NCBI GenBank assembly: GCA_042663485.1
Contig: JBHTAF010000002.1
Strand: one strand, 5' to 3'
DNA length: 64,000 bases
Origin: Natronosalvus sp042663485
Lineage (GTDB): Archaea; Halobacteriota; Halobacteria; Halobacteriales; Natrialbaceae
This document shows positions 17,996-27,028 of the stretch, in pieces. The first letter of the stretch is position 1. Each line of letters opens with the position of its first letter. The notes below the pieces were generated by a model. It searched no databases. It was not told the origin of the DNA and saw only the letters and a list, made by a program, of their open reading frames with translations. Both the position numbers and the translations under genes were made by a program.

Positions 17996-18377
17996 CCGGA
18001 TACGTGCCGCCTCCGGCGGGGCGGGCAGGTCAGCGATGTGGGGACGAGCAACCCACCGTCCGTATCGACTGATCGACTGTTCTGGCCGTCGGTCGCCTCG
18101 AGGCGGCTCGAGCGCGCCGACGGCCACCGCCGCCGATCGAGCGGTGAGGAAATCGACGAGGACGCACCACAAGAGTATGCAGTCGTTTGCGGATGGTAGG
18201 GGCCGCCCAACCGTGCGTCTGCCGGTCGGCCTCGAGCGTCTCGCTCGCGCCCATCGTCTCACTCTTGCTTCGCGACTCGTTCGGAAACGCTGGATCAAAA
18301 AGTACCTTCTCAAGCCTCGAACTCGCGTTCCTCACGGGTCGTTCCTCCCCGTTCGGATTTCCGAGACGTTCGTTCCC
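17996..18377. other. Gene-free stretch of about 380 bp
   Basis: No convincing coding frame, tRNA or known RNA motif was seen between the DUF309 promoter and the 3' end of the aminopeptidase gene. Open frames here have Arg/Ser/Pro-rich shadow composition. A CTCGCGTTCC motif occurs twice (about 18324 and 18382) near the right side, possibly a relic of a local duplication. Confidence 0.5.
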
Positions 18378-19469
18378 TCACGTCTCGCGTTCCCACCTGA
18401 ACGTCCCGTTTCGCTGCACAACTTCTCCGTCCACTTCAAGGCGAGACTCCTCGCTCATGTCCGTAATCATGTCGGTGTGGACGGCCGACTCGTTGCCCGT
18501 CTGGCCCTTCGGCAGACAGGCGTCGTAGGCCCGACCCACCGCCAGGTGGACGGTGTCGCCCATCTTCTCGTCGAAGAGGATGCTGTCGGTAAATCGGTCG
18601 ATACCGCGATTCATGCCGATTCCGAGTTCACCGAGTCGTCGGGCACCCTCGTCGGTCTCGAGGATGTCCGTCAGAACGTCCTCGCCCTGAGCGGCCTCGT
18701 GGTCGACCACCTCGCCGTCCTCGAACTCGAGGCGGACGTCCCGAACGGCCTCGCCGTCGATGGTCATCGGGACGTCGAACGTGACGGTCCCCTCCGTGTC
18801 GTAGGGCGCGGTAAACACCTCGCCGCTCGGGAGGTTGTGCGAGTCGTAAGCCACGGACGCGGCGCTGTTGACCGCCGTCCGGCCCTCGATCGACATGGTG
18901 AGGTCCGTTCCCTCCTTGACCAATCGAACCTCCGAGCCAGCGTCCAGGACGTCCTTCATCTTCGCCATCTCCTCGGCCAGGGCCTCCCAGTCCCGGAGGA
19001 TGGCGTCGTAGGCGAAGTCCTGGTACTCCTCGTAGGACATCCCGGCCTGCTGGGCGAGCGAGCGCGTCGGGTGGACCGTCGAGACCCAGCGGGTGTCGTA
19101 GCGCGCCTCGCGGACCCCCGATCGGGCCGTGCGGTAGGCCTGTCGAGTCTCGCTCGGCACGTCGGCCATCGCCGCGGTGTTTCGCCCGCCCCCGATGGAG
19201 AGCACGACGTCAGCCGCCTCGTAGAGACGGCGTTCGTACTCGGGATCCTCGTCGAAGTCGCCGTCGTGCGCCTGGAGGTACGCTCGACTCACCTCCCCGG
19301 AACCGTAGGTCGTGAGCAGGTTCGCCCCTCGCTCGCCGAGTTCGGTGGCGACGGCAACCGCCAGTTCGTGGGCCTCGGGGCCGACGGAGAGTACCACGTC
19401 GTCGCCTGCCTCGATCCGAGCACTCCAGTCGACCAGCACCGATGCGTGTTCGCGTACGCGTTCGTCCAT
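18378..19469 (-). CDS. M29-family metallo-aminopeptidase
   Basis: The 363-aa protein fits the thermophilic aminopeptidase (AmpS/AmpT, M29) family. Visible markers are the N-terminal GDDVVLSVGPEAHELAVAVA fold entry, NLPSGEVFTAPYDTEG with a metal-binding Glu, the GIGMNRGIDRFTDSILFDEK block (key residues N and D/E), and late His residues in GDTVHLAVGRAY and SAVHTDMI. It is cytoplasmic and single-standing. M29 enzymes release N-terminal residues from short peptides. Confidence 0.9.
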   Translation of the reverse strand: MDERVREHASVLVDWSARIEAGDDVVLSVGPEAHELAVAVATELGERGANLLTTYGSGEVSRAYLQAHDGDFDEDPEYERRLYEAADVVLSIGGGRNTAAMADVPSETRQAYRTARSGVREARYDTRWVSTVHPTRSLAQQAGMSYEEYQDFAYDAILRDWEALAEEMAKMKDVLDAGSEVRLVKEGTDLTMSIEGRTAVNSAASVAYDSHNLPSGEVFTAPYDTEGTVTFDVPMTIDGEAVRDVRLEFEDGEVVDHEAAQGEDVLTDILETDEGARRLGELGIGMNRGIDRFTDSILFDEKMGDTVHLAVGRAYDACLPKGQTGNESAVHTDMITDMSEESRLEVDGEVVQRNGTFRWERET

Positions 19470-19607
19470 ACCTCACCTGACTCGAGTCGGGCACTAAATC
19501 CAGCGGTTCGCCTCGCGGCGTCGACGACTCGTCTCGACGTCACCGCCGTTCGTTATTGCTATAGAAAGTATAGTTTTGCCGAATCCATCGCGCCTCGAGC
19601 GCGCCGC

Positions 19608-20327
19608 TCAGACGGGTGTCGATTGCGAATGCGAGTCCCGCGAGCGAACGAACCCGACGACGGCGTAGACGACGGGCGTGTCGAGGAGGGCGATCAGGAG
19701 TTTGAGGAGGTACTGACCGACGATCAGGGTGGCGATGTCCCCGGGCTGGAGGACGGGACCGACGCCGAGGACCATTGGTGCGAGCGCGAACGCGACTGAG
19801 ACGAAGATGACGGTGTCGATGGCCTGGCTGCTCGCCGTCGAGGCGATGTTGCGCAGCCAGAGGGCGTCCCCGTCGGTGTACTCGCGGATCTCGTGGAACA
19901 CCCAGACGTCCCAGTTCTGGCTGACCAGGTACGCGAGCAGGCTCCCGGCGACGATGTTCGTCGACGCGCCGAGGACCGATTCGAAGGTGGCCGGGTCGAT
20001 GCTCGTCGGCGCGGCAGGGGCCGCGATCGTCGACCAGACGAGCGCCAGCAGGAGGAAGTTCATCGCGAACGCGACGTTGACCACGACCTGGGCGGCCTTC
20101 CGTCCGTACAGTTCCGAGTAGCAATCGCTCGCCAGGAAGGTAAGTGCGTACGCGAGTGCAGCCCCCGGCAGGAAAAGTTCGTCGCCCGCTATCGGGAGCG
20201 CTACTGGCAGTTCGAACGCGAGCACCTTCGCCGCCGTCACCTGGGCCGTGACCAGCGCCGTGACGAACACGGCGATGAGCGAGACCTGGACGACCGTCGG
20301 CCCGGCTCGAGTCTGGGACTGAGTCAT
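19608..20327 (-). CDS. Queuosine/archaeosine precursor transporter (YhhQ/VUT family)
   Basis: The 239-aa integral membrane protein has about six hydrophobic helices. The family marker FLASDCYSELYGRKAAQVVV is near residue 65, and IDTVIFVSVAF and GQYLLKLLIALLDTPVVYAV lie in the C-terminal half. This is the Vut_1 (PF02592) pattern. Bacterial YhhQ imports preQ0/preQ1, and in archaea the logical product is archaeosine. The start at 20327 (MTQSQ) is chosen over an ATG two codons upstream, a distinction that matters little. Confidence 0.88.
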   Translation of the reverse strand: MTQSQTRAGPTVVQVSLIAVFVTALVTAQVTAAKVLAFELPVALPIAGDELFLPGAALAYALTFLASDCYSELYGRKAAQVVVNVAFAMNFLLLALVWSTIAAPAAPTSIDPATFESVLGASTNIVAGSLLAYLVSQNWDVWVFHEIREYTDGDALWLRNIASTASSQAIDTVIFVSVAFALAPMVLGVGPVLQPGDIATLIVGQYLLKLLIALLDTPVVYAVVGFVRSRDSHSQSTPV

Positions 20328-20563
20328 ACCCACCCTTCACGAGTACGCGGATAAAGTCGTAGCGAAAAGCTTCTCCGAGTGTGATTCAGAGAATATCGAT
20401 GGTGGGAGTTTGCCCGCCAGGGCGATTATTTCTACGTACGTCTCCAGAACGTTTGTATTTGAGCTCCTGATCGCACCACGTTCCGAATCGGTCACAACGG
20501 GTGGAGATTCCGGTGGTATCGAGTTTTTTACATCGGGACCCGAGTGAACGGGGCCCACGCAAG

Positions 20564-20571
20564 TCTTATCC
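20564..20571 (+). promoter_or_regulatory. TATA-like element of the first cold-shock gene
   Basis: TCTTATCC is located 27-34 nt before the ATG at 20598. A similarly spaced GCTTTATGC precedes the second cold-shock gene at 30581. Confidence 0.5.
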
Positions 20572-20597
20572 GTCTATCGGCACTGTGTTCAGAAGCA

Positions 20598-20792
20598 ATG
20601 GCGAAAGGCAACGTTGATTTCTTCAACGACACAGGCGGCTACGGTTTCATTTCGACGGACGACGCGGACGATGACGTATTCTTCCACATGGAAGACGTCG
20701 GCGGTCCGGACCTCGAAGAAGGCACAGACATCGAATTCGACATCGAACAGGCCCCCAAGGGCCCCCGCGCGACGAACGTCACCCGCCTGTAA
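20598..20792 (+). CDS. cspA: Cold-shock domain protein, copy 1
   Basis: The 64-aa single cold-shock domain has both nucleic-acid-binding motifs: RNP-1-like GGYGFISTDD (the K/R-G-F-G-F equivalent) and RNP-2-like DVFFHMEDV. Haloarchaeal CspA proteins bind RNA or single-stranded DNA as chaperones. It begins MAKGNVDFFNDT and ends with the acidic GPRATNVTRL. A near-identical paralogue lies at 30581-30775. Both have the same length and differ at about ten positions. Confidence 0.95.
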   Translation: MAKGNVDFFNDTGGYGFISTDDADDDVFFHMEDVGGPDLEEGTDIEFDIEQAPKGPRATNVTRL

Positions 20793-21069
20793 CACGGCTT
20801 TTCGTTCCGACGCCCGGATTTCACATTTTACCATTTTTGACCGGCGAGCGACGCGTCCGTAGGTTCGAAGGGACGCAGTTACGCAGTTGCTGAAAGGACT
20901 CGAGCGACCGGTAGCCGCGGCGTACCGTCACGTATCGAGTCCGTACGGTCAGGTACGCGTGATATACCCAAACCGGTGACTGTCGTGGGCTGATCCACGT
21001 TCGTCGCCTCGAGGTCCGCTTGCTCGCGCTCGCGGGAGTCTCGAGCGGCGACGAGTCAGAATCACGCTC

Positions 21070-22191
21070 ATGTCGCATACGCTACCCGATCGCTGGAAAG
21101 TCGTATCGCTCGCCGGCCTCACCCTCTTGCTTGCCGGCCTCACCGTCGGCGCCCTCGTCGGCGCGGGACCGCTCGCACCCGCTACTGGTCCCGTCGATCC
21201 AGGTCCGGAAAACGTCAGCGAACCGGCCGCCGAGGAACCGGTTCCCGAACGCGGGGACCCCTGGTTCGAGGCGGCCGCCGCTGACGGAAGCTGGATCAGT
21301 TACATCAATCCGCGCGACGAGTACCGGACCCCGTATCTCGGAGACGGTTCCTCGAAAGTCTGTACGACGCTAGTCAACGAGGCGGGCGACCCGATCACGG
21401 GCGAAACGGTTCCGAACACGACCGTCACGGTCCCGATGGGCGACTCCGTCGCGTGGCACTCCCACGCCGACCCGTTCGTCACTCAGTATCCGCTCACCGA
21501 CCACTACGAACGTCCGCTGGACGCCGACCAGTTCGGTGTCTCCGACCTCCCACAGGGCGACGGCTACCTTGACAGCCACTGCATCGAGATCCACGGCCTC
21601 TCAGAGGAAGGCGACAGCGTCGAGTACGGCGAGGCCGTCGTCGAGGGCGAGCACGCCGACCGCATCGAGGTCGTCGGCTACATCCAGCAGGAACCCGCCG
21701 GCACCGGCTGGGACTCGAGCGTCGACCCCGTCGCGGACGCGGTCGCTTACGAGGAAGCCGGCGGCGGCTGGACGTTCACGCCCGATTCCTCGCACGGGCA
21801 GGTGACGGTCGTCCTGCAACTCGTCGACGACACGGCTGGTGATGACGAAGGCGATGGAGACGGCGGGTACGACGAAGGGTCCGAAAACGGAACGGACAAC
21901 TCGAGTTCGGATTCGGACGGAGACGACGGGGATGGATCCGACGGCGATGGCGAGGAGACGAAGGGCGACGGCGACGATAACGGCGACGCCGACGATACCG
22001 AAACGGACGGCGACGGTACCGGGGCAGACGACCGCTCCAGCGACGGCTCCGTCCTGGAAGACGACCCCGAAGACGACGAGACCGCCGGCGCGAGCGACGA
22101 CGCTCAGCCGGGCTTCGGTGCAGGTGTAGCCGGGTTCGCGATTATATCGCTGGTGGTCGCAGCTATCGGGCGGCGTCGTACCTCGTCGTGA
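21070..22191 (+). CDS. Secreted PGF-CTERM surface protein
   Basis: The 373-aa protein starts with a signal segment (LAGLTLLLAGLTVGALVGAG). A folded domain of about 200 residues contains two Cys (VCTTLVN and SHCIEIHG), with His-rich VAWHSHADPF between them. A long Asp/Gly/Glu repeat linker follows. The C-terminus has PGFGAGVAGFAIISLVVAA plus a basic tail, the PGF-CTERM signal. Archaeosortase A would process this and attach a lipid anchor. The function of the folded domain is unknown, though the Cys/His distribution could bind a metal. Confidence 0.85.
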   Translation: MSHTLPDRWKVVSLAGLTLLLAGLTVGALVGAGPLAPATGPVDPGPENVSEPAAEEPVPERGDPWFEAAAADGSWISYINPRDEYRTPYLGDGSSKVCTTLVNEAGDPITGETVPNTTVTVPMGDSVAWHSHADPFVTQYPLTDHYERPLDADQFGVSDLPQGDGYLDSHCIEIHGLSEEGDSVEYGEAVVEGEHADRIEVVGYIQQEPAGTGWDSSVDPVADAVAYEEAGGGWTFTPDSSHGQVTVVLQLVDDTAGDDEGDGDGGYDEGSENGTDNSSSDSDGDDGDGSDGDGEETKGDGDDNGDADDTETDGDGTGADDRSSDGSVLEDDPEDDETAGASDDAQPGFGAGVAGFAIISLVVAAIGRRRTSS

Positions 22192-22320
22192 ATCGTCAAG
22201 CGCCTCGTCGTAAATCGTGAATCCCGATTCGCACGCACTCGAGCGCGCCCGGCGCTGACGGTGGCCGATACCGCCGCAACAGGTTCGTTCAAGTGTGACA
22301 CGCCCCTGGGACGAGATAGC

Positions 22321-22491
22321 ATGCGCACGTGTCGAACTGACGGCGGAACGGCCGACGAACGGGACTGTCGGACGTGTGGTGAGTCTCTCGCCGACACACC
22401 GGATCAGCGGGTACTCACTGCCGTCGAGGACGAAGCGGTGGTCCACCGGCACTTCTGTAGCGACGAGTGCCTCGAGCGTTGGCTCGAGTAG
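22321..22491 (+). CDS. Small Cys-rich zinc-finger protein (DUF7576-like)
   Basis: The 56-aa product has a CRTCGESL pair and a distal HFCSDECLERWLE pair, forming a treble-clef or MYM-like zinc site. I recall the pattern from the haloarchaeal DUF7576 family. The ATG at 22321 removes an unconvincing 20-residue extension from a GTG at 22261. It lies just upstream of engB, separated by the engB promoter. Confidence 0.75.
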   Translation: MRTCRTDGGTADERDCRTCGESLADTPDQRVLTAVEDEAVVHRHFCSDECLERWLE

Positions 22492-22527
22492 CACCGGTGG
22501 CGAACCAGCCTCGCCCGCTCTCGGCGC

Positions 22528-22537
22528 GTTTATACCC
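22528..22537 (+). promoter_or_regulatory. TATA box of engB
   Basis: GTTTATACCC is 22-31 nt before the GTG at 22559. This decides the otherwise ambiguous engB start. Confidence 0.7.
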
Positions 22538-22558
22538 GCCCCGCCCGATGGCGAGTAC

Positions 22559-23182
22559 GTGAATCCCTTCGAGACGCGACCCGACCGCGACGCCGAGGTA
22601 GTCCTCGTCGGCCGGTCGAACGTCGGCAAGTCGACGCTGATGCGAGAGCTTACGGGCCACAAATTCGACACCGGGGGCAAGCCCGGTGTCACCCGGACGC
22701 CCAACCACTACGACTGGACGGCCGAGGACTTCGTCATTACGGACCTCCCCGGGTTCGGCTTCATGAGCGGCGTCGAAGCGGATCGCCAGGACCAGATCAA
22801 GACGGACATCGTCCGATACCTCGAGGCCCACGCCGATTCGATCCTCGTCGGCATCCTCGTCGTCGACGGCAAGAGCGTCATCGACATCATCGACCGTCAC
22901 TCCGGCGAGGACGAGATTCCCTACGACGTCGAGATGTTTCACTTCCTCCGAGAACTCGACGTGCCGACAGTGGTCGCCGTCAACAAGATGGACAAGGTCG
23001 ACGACCGGGACGAGCGACTCGACGAACTGTGCGATCGACTAGGTCTGCTCCCGCCGTGGAAACAGTGGCAGGACACGATCGCCCCGATCACGGCCAAACG
23101 GGGGCAGATCGACGCGCTCGAGGAGGCGGTTCGCACGCACCTGCACGAACAAAAACGGGACGATCTATTCCGATTCTTCTGA
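22559..23182 (+). CDS. engB: GTP-binding protein EngB/YihA
   Basis: This GTPase of the EngB family, which assists ribosome assembly in bacteria, is 207 aa from a GTG start. G1 is GRSNVGKST, G2 lies in KPGVTRTPNHYDW, G3 is DLPGFGF and G4 is VNKMDKVDD. A late ITAKRG matches G5. Frames upstream of the GTG cover the preceding zinc-finger gene, and the well-placed TATA box supports leaderless initiation here. The 3' end overlaps the convergent lipoprotein gene by 18 bp. Confidence 0.93.
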   Translation: MNPFETRPDRDAEVVLVGRSNVGKSTLMRELTGHKFDTGGKPGVTRTPNHYDWTAEDFVITDLPGFGFMSGVEADRQDQIKTDIVRYLEAHADSILVGILVVDGKSVIDIIDRHSGEDEIPYDVEMFHFLRELDVPTVVAVNKMDKVDDRDERLDELCDRLGLLPPWKQWQDTIAPITAKRGQIDALEEAVRTHLHEQKRDDLFRFF

Positions 23183-23713
23183 CGACGAGTTCTCGCGCTC
23201 GTCGTCGCCGATTGCATCGACGGTGAACGCGAGTTCGGCGTCCTCCTCGAGCGTCAGTTCCTGTTCCTGGGGCTCGAAGTCGTTTTCGCTGTACTCGTCT
23301 GCTTCCACGGTGACGACGTACTCGCCTTCCTCGAGGGTCGCTTCGGCTACGCCTTCGGAGATGTCGGAATCGTAGATCTGTTGTTTGCCGAACGAACCGT
23401 CTGCCGGTTCGATGGTTACGATGACGCCCTCGGAGACCGTCTGGCCGTCCTCGTTTTCAATGGTGATAGTAACGGCGTACTCTTCACCGTCGTCAGTCTC
23501 GTTGGCCGAATTCTCGTCTGATTCGTTTCCACTCCCGTCGGAGTCGGTGTCGTTGCTATTGTTGGTGTCGTCACTGGTGTTGTCGTCGCTAGTATTGTTA
23601 TTATCGCCGTTTCCCTCCTGATCATCGTCATCGCTCGTACAACCGGCGAGTGGGAGAGCGACTGCGGTCGCGAGACCGATACCGACCGTTCTGCGGGATA
23701 CCTTTCGTGGCAT
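23165..23713 (-). CDS. Predicted Tat-exported lipoprotein
   Basis: The 182-aa protein begins MPRKVSRRTVGIGLATAVAL, a twin-arginine signal, and ends the signal with the lipobox LAGC. A long Asn/Asp/Ser/Thr linker of about 50 residues follows. A beta-rich domain then includes VTITIENEDGQTVSEGVIVT and TLEEGEYVVTVEADEYSE, similar to carboxypeptidase-regulatory or PEGA-like surface domains. The start at 23713 was chosen because it places the RR motif near the N-terminus. Its 3' end overlaps that of engB, convergently. Confidence 0.8.
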   Translation of the reverse strand: MPRKVSRRTVGIGLATAVALPLAGCTSDDDDQEGNGDNNNTSDDNTSDDTNNSNDTDSDGSGNESDENSANETDDGEEYAVTITIENEDGQTVSEGVIVTIEPADGSFGKQQIYDSDISEGVAEATLEEGEYVVTVEADEYSENDFEPQEQELTLEEDAELAFTVDAIGDDERENSSSEESE

Positions 23714-23775
23714 ATCGAATCGAAACGTCAGCATGTGAATAAGTCTTTATATTCATCCAGAATACCGATCCTTCG

Positions 23776-24264
23776 TCACTCGCTTCTGGACGACTGGCCG
23801 ACCGACTTTTCCATCCGCAGGCACTCGAGGACGACCCCACCGGTCGACTCGTGGTCGACCCACTCGAGCCCTCGCCAGCCGTGGCGTTCGTAGAACTCGA
23901 CGGCGTTTTTCGACGCGAGCAGCGTCAGACGCTCGAGTCCGGTCGCGCGGGCCGTTGCTTCGAGGTGGTCGAGGAGCGCTCGCCCCACCCCCGTTCGCGC
24001 GTGGTCGGGGTGGACGTAGACGGCCTGGACTTCGTCCACGCCGAACTCGAGGTGACCGAAGCCGACGACCGCGCCGTTTCGCGTGGCGACGACGAAGTGT
24101 GCGGTATCCACATCGACGGGGTAGCTATCGGGCGATTTGTCGGCCGCCCAGGCGTCGACCTGCGCTGACTCGTAGGCGGCGGCCCCGAGTTCGCGGACGG
24201 CGGCGATGTGGACCGACACGAGGTCAGTGCCGTCGGTCGCTCGAGCGGGGCGGATTTCGACCAT
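23776..24264 (-). CDS. GNAT-family N-acetyltransferase
   Basis: The 162-aa protein has the GNAT acetyl-CoA site VHPDHARTGVGRALLDHLEA (motif A, R/Q-x-x-G-x-G/A). Motif B follows as LTLLASKNAVEFYERHGW. The beta-strand before it, DEVQAVYV, is typical. The acceptor substrate is unknown, and the neighbours offer no hint. Confidence 0.88.
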   Translation of the reverse strand: MVEIRPARATDGTDLVSVHIAAVRELGAAAYESAQVDAWAADKSPDSYPVDVDTAHFVVATRNGAVVGFGHLEFGVDEVQAVYVHPDHARTGVGRALLDHLEATARATGLERLTLLASKNAVEFYERHGWRGLEWVDHESTGGVVLECLRMEKSVGQSSRSE

Positions 24265-24325
24265 ACGGACCGGTACGGGACGGGTGCCACTGTGCCTGTC
24301 GATCAGGCAGACTCGACTGTCATCG

Positions 24326-24370
24326 TCGTCGATACTGCCGTCGTCGATACTGCCGTCGTCGTCGATACCG
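24326..24370 (+). repeat. 15-bp tandem repeat between acetyltransferase and dehydrogenase genes
   Basis: TCGTCGATACTGCCG occurs at 24326-24340 and again at 24341-24355. A variant, TCGTCGTCGATACCG, occupies 24356-24370. Looser TCGTCGATACC copies continue to about 24405. The array fills most of the 174-bp gap between two genes. Confidence 0.8.
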
Positions 24371-24438
24371 CTGCTGTCGGCACCCCGTCACTGTCGTCGA
24401 TACCGTTATCATCCTCGGTACTGCCACCGTCGACCTCC

Positions 24439-25395
24439 TCACACGACCCGGTTCGTGAACGCCTCGCCAGCCTCGAGTCGACGGACGTTCTCCTGGACGA
24501 GGCCGGCGATGTCCCGATAGTAATCGACAGTGAACGCCGCGCTGTGGGGCGTGACTATCACGTCGTCCATCGCCCAGAGGGGCGAGTCGGACGGGAGGGG
24601 TTCGGTCTCGAACACGTCGAGGGCCGCTCCCGCGACCTCGCCCGCCTCGAGCGCGTCGATCAGGGCCGCCTCGTCGACGACTGGTCCACGGCCGACGTTG
24701 ACGACGTAGGCGTCATCGTCCATCGCCTCGAAGACGGCGACGTCGAGCAGGCCGTGCGTGTCGTCGGTCAACGGGAGCGTCGAGACGACGAAGTCGGCGC
24801 CGGAGACGGCCTCGAGCAGGGCGTCGGTCGTGTAGATGTCGTCGAATCCGGGGACGTCTTCGGCGGTGCGACGGACGCCGCGCATCGAAACGCCCAGGGA
24901 ACCGGCGACCTCGGCGACGCCCCGGCCGAGGGTGCCGGTGCCGACGACGCAGGCCGTCGCTCCGGGCAGGGTAAACGCCTCGTTCCAGTCAGGTTGGGTC
25001 CACTCCCGGCGCTGCTGATTGGCCACGTGACGGTGGAGTCGCCGGGAGAACGCCAACAGGTAGCCCGCTACCGTCTCACCGACCGTTCGGTCGTGGATAC
25101 CGGTGCTGTTGGTGAGGATCACACCCTCTCGTTCGAAGGTGTCCATCGGGAACCGGTCGATGCCCGCCTGAATCGAGTGGACCCACTCGAGGTCGGCGAA
25201 CCACGCCCGGTGCTCGAAGGTGACGACGGCTTCGCAGTCGGCGTCGTCGCGATTCTCGTCCTCGACGAGCGAAACCGTCACGGGGAGGTCTTCGAGCGTT
25301 TCGATCAGTTCCTCGGGCGGGAACACGGCCGAAACGGACTCGTGGACGCCGAGGTGCTCGAGGTCGATATCGGGCGCGGCATCGAAATCAGCCAT
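24439..25395 (-). CDS. D-isomer-specific 2-hydroxyacid dehydrogenase
   Basis: The 318-aa NAD(P)-dependent enzyme has the Rossmann motif VVGTGTLGRGVAEVAGSLG near residue 145. The signature NVGRGPVVDEAALIDAL, catalytic Arg in VSTLPLTDDTHG-type context, Glu in DVFETEPLP and the catalytic His in VTPHSAAFT are all in family order. It is expected to reduce 2-ketoacids to D-2-hydroxyacids. The ATG at 25395 (MADFDAAP) is the natural start, and the upstream extension has no similarity. Confidence 0.92.
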   Translation of the reverse strand: MADFDAAPDIDLEHLGVHESVSAVFPPEELIETLEDLPVTVSLVEDENRDDADCEAVVTFEHRAWFADLEWVHSIQAGIDRFPMDTFEREGVILTNSTGIHDRTVGETVAGYLLAFSRRLHRHVANQQRREWTQPDWNEAFTLPGATACVVGTGTLGRGVAEVAGSLGVSMRGVRRTAEDVPGFDDIYTTDALLEAVSGADFVVSTLPLTDDTHGLLDVAVFEAMDDDAYVVNVGRGPVVDEAALIDALEAGEVAGAALDVFETEPLPSDSPLWAMDDVIVTPHSAAFTVDYYRDIAGLVQENVRRLEAGEAFTNRVV

Positions 25396-25546
25396 GACTG
25401 GCGGTACGGACGACTGGTAGTTCAACGTTCCTGCGGCGAGTAGGAGTGGGCGGCTCGGTATTGAATCCCTCGTCACACGGGGCTCGGTGGGGGTAACTCC
25501 TCGTCACCGCCGCCCGCTCGTCGGTAGGGCACGAGCGGGTTTCGGT

Positions 25547-26959
25547 CTATCGTTTCTCCCGCCAGGCTGCGAGTGTGCACGCCTCCTCGACGAGGGCCGC
25601 GACGTCGTCGGACTCGAGGATGCCGCGCTCGGAAACGAGTTCGTCGACGCACTCGGCAGGTGTCACGTCGAAGGTCGGGTTGGCGACGTCGATCTCGGCG
25701 TCGCCGTCGTAAACGTCGTTCTTCGAGCCGGACTCGAGGGAAATGTCCTCGCGCGTCGAAATCTTGTCACTCGCTGCGACGACTGTCACGGGAACCCCTT
25801 CGTGAGCGGCCGCGAGCGCCAGTCCCCTGGTGCCGGTCTTGTTGACGACGGCGCCGTCGGGGCGAATAGTGTCGGCGCCGACGACCACCTGGTCGACCGA
25901 TTCGCGCGAGAGGAGCGACGCGGCCGCAGCGTCGGTGTGGAGCGTCACGGGGCGCTCGTCGGCCAGCGACTCGGCAACGTCGACGCCCTCGAGTCTGGGG
26001 CGGGATTCGGCGACGTAAACGCGACTCGTGTCGCTCGCCCGAATCGCCTCAAGCGCGGTGCCCGACCGCGAGAGCGTCATCACGGTTCCCTCGAGGCGCT
26101 GGCCCGCCCGAGTCGCTGCCTCGTCGTCGGCGGTCACGGCGCCCTCGAGGACGGTCGTCGTCGCCTCGAGGACCGCGGCGGCGCCCGGGGCCGGGGTTTC
26201 GTCCTCGCTCGCCGCGTCACCCTCGTCGCCTTCTCGACTGGTCTCGAGCGCCGTCCCCATCGCTCGATCGATCCGGTTCCGGAGGACCGCCATCGACGGT
26301 CGGGCCTCGAGCAGTCGATCGGCGAGGGCCGCGAGTTCGTCCCACTCATTGTCGGGAGCGGGCGTCTGTCCCTCGTTCTCGGGCGCCTGTCCGTCGTCGA
26401 GTTCGCTCCCCTCGAGCGCCTTTTCGTCGTCCTCGCGTTCGCTGACGATCAGCCCCGCTCGATCCCGCAGGACCTCGAGTCCCCGGATCGAGAGCCACGC
26501 GGCACCGTGGTCGGCGTCCGCGGCGATCGAGCGGACGGAGGGTGCGACCCGTTCGTAGGCCGCCCAGAGACCGGGAACCGTCTCGTACTCGTCCGTGAGC
26601 ATCGCCGTCGGGTGGACCCACTCGAGCGCGGCGTGTTCCTCGCTCAGGTCGACCTCGCGGGCGTCGCAGTCGAACAGGTAGGGGTGGACGACCCACTCTC
26701 GGCCGGTATCGGCGTCGGCCACCTCGAGCGGCCGACCCGACCGAACGAGTGTGCAGGCGTCCTCGAGGCCGGTCTCCTCGGCGATTTCGCGGCGAACCTG
26801 TGCGTCGGGGTCGCCCTCCGCGAAGCCGGAGATGCCGCCCCAGGTTCCAGTGTAGGTGCCGACGGCGTCGCTGCGACGCGCCAGCAGGACCTCGCCGGCG
26901 TTGCGGAGAAAGGCGGTGACGACGTGACTCGGTTCGTCGCCGTTCGTCGAATCGGTCAT
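25547..26959 (-). CDS. Nudix hydrolase fused to eIF2B-like domain
   Basis: The 470-aa protein is a two-domain fusion. Residues 10-150 form a Nudix domain, with REIAEETGLED as the core of the Nudix box. A variable linker follows. Residues 225-470 resemble the eIF2B/MtnA/ribose-1,5-bisphosphate isomerase fold, with SMAVLRNRIDRAM, VVVGADTIRPDGAVVNKTGT and VPVTVVAASDKIS. The isomerase-like branch is more plausible than a translation factor. The domain pairing suggests a nucleotide or sugar-phosphate salvage role, which is an inference. Confidence 0.82.
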   Translation of the reverse strand: MTDSTNGDEPSHVVTAFLRNAGEVLLARRSDAVGTYTGTWGGISGFAEGDPDAQVRREIAEETGLEDACTLVRSGRPLEVADADTGREWVVHPYLFDCDAREVDLSEEHAALEWVHPTAMLTDEYETVPGLWAAYERVAPSVRSIAADADHGAAWLSIRGLEVLRDRAGLIVSEREDDEKALEGSELDDGQAPENEGQTPAPDNEWDELAALADRLLEARPSMAVLRNRIDRAMGTALETSREGDEGDAASEDETPAPGAAAVLEATTTVLEGAVTADDEAATRAGQRLEGTVMTLSRSGTALEAIRASDTSRVYVAESRPRLEGVDVAESLADERPVTLHTDAAAASLLSRESVDQVVVGADTIRPDGAVVNKTGTRGLALAAAHEGVPVTVVAASDKISTREDISLESGSKNDVYDGDAEIDVANPTFDVTPAECVDELVSERGILESDDVAALVEEACTLAAWREKR

Positions 26960-27028
26960 ACGAAAAACGAGGCGCGCTCGCGGGGTAGCGTTTTCGGAGA
27001 TCGATATCTGCGTCTGTCACCCGGCCCC

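Noticed and set aside
20793..21069. Riboswitch or small RNA in the gap between the cold-shock gene and the PGF-CTERM gene
   Set aside because: Only short palindromes such as CGTACGGTCAGGTACG were seen, with no extended fold or known motif.
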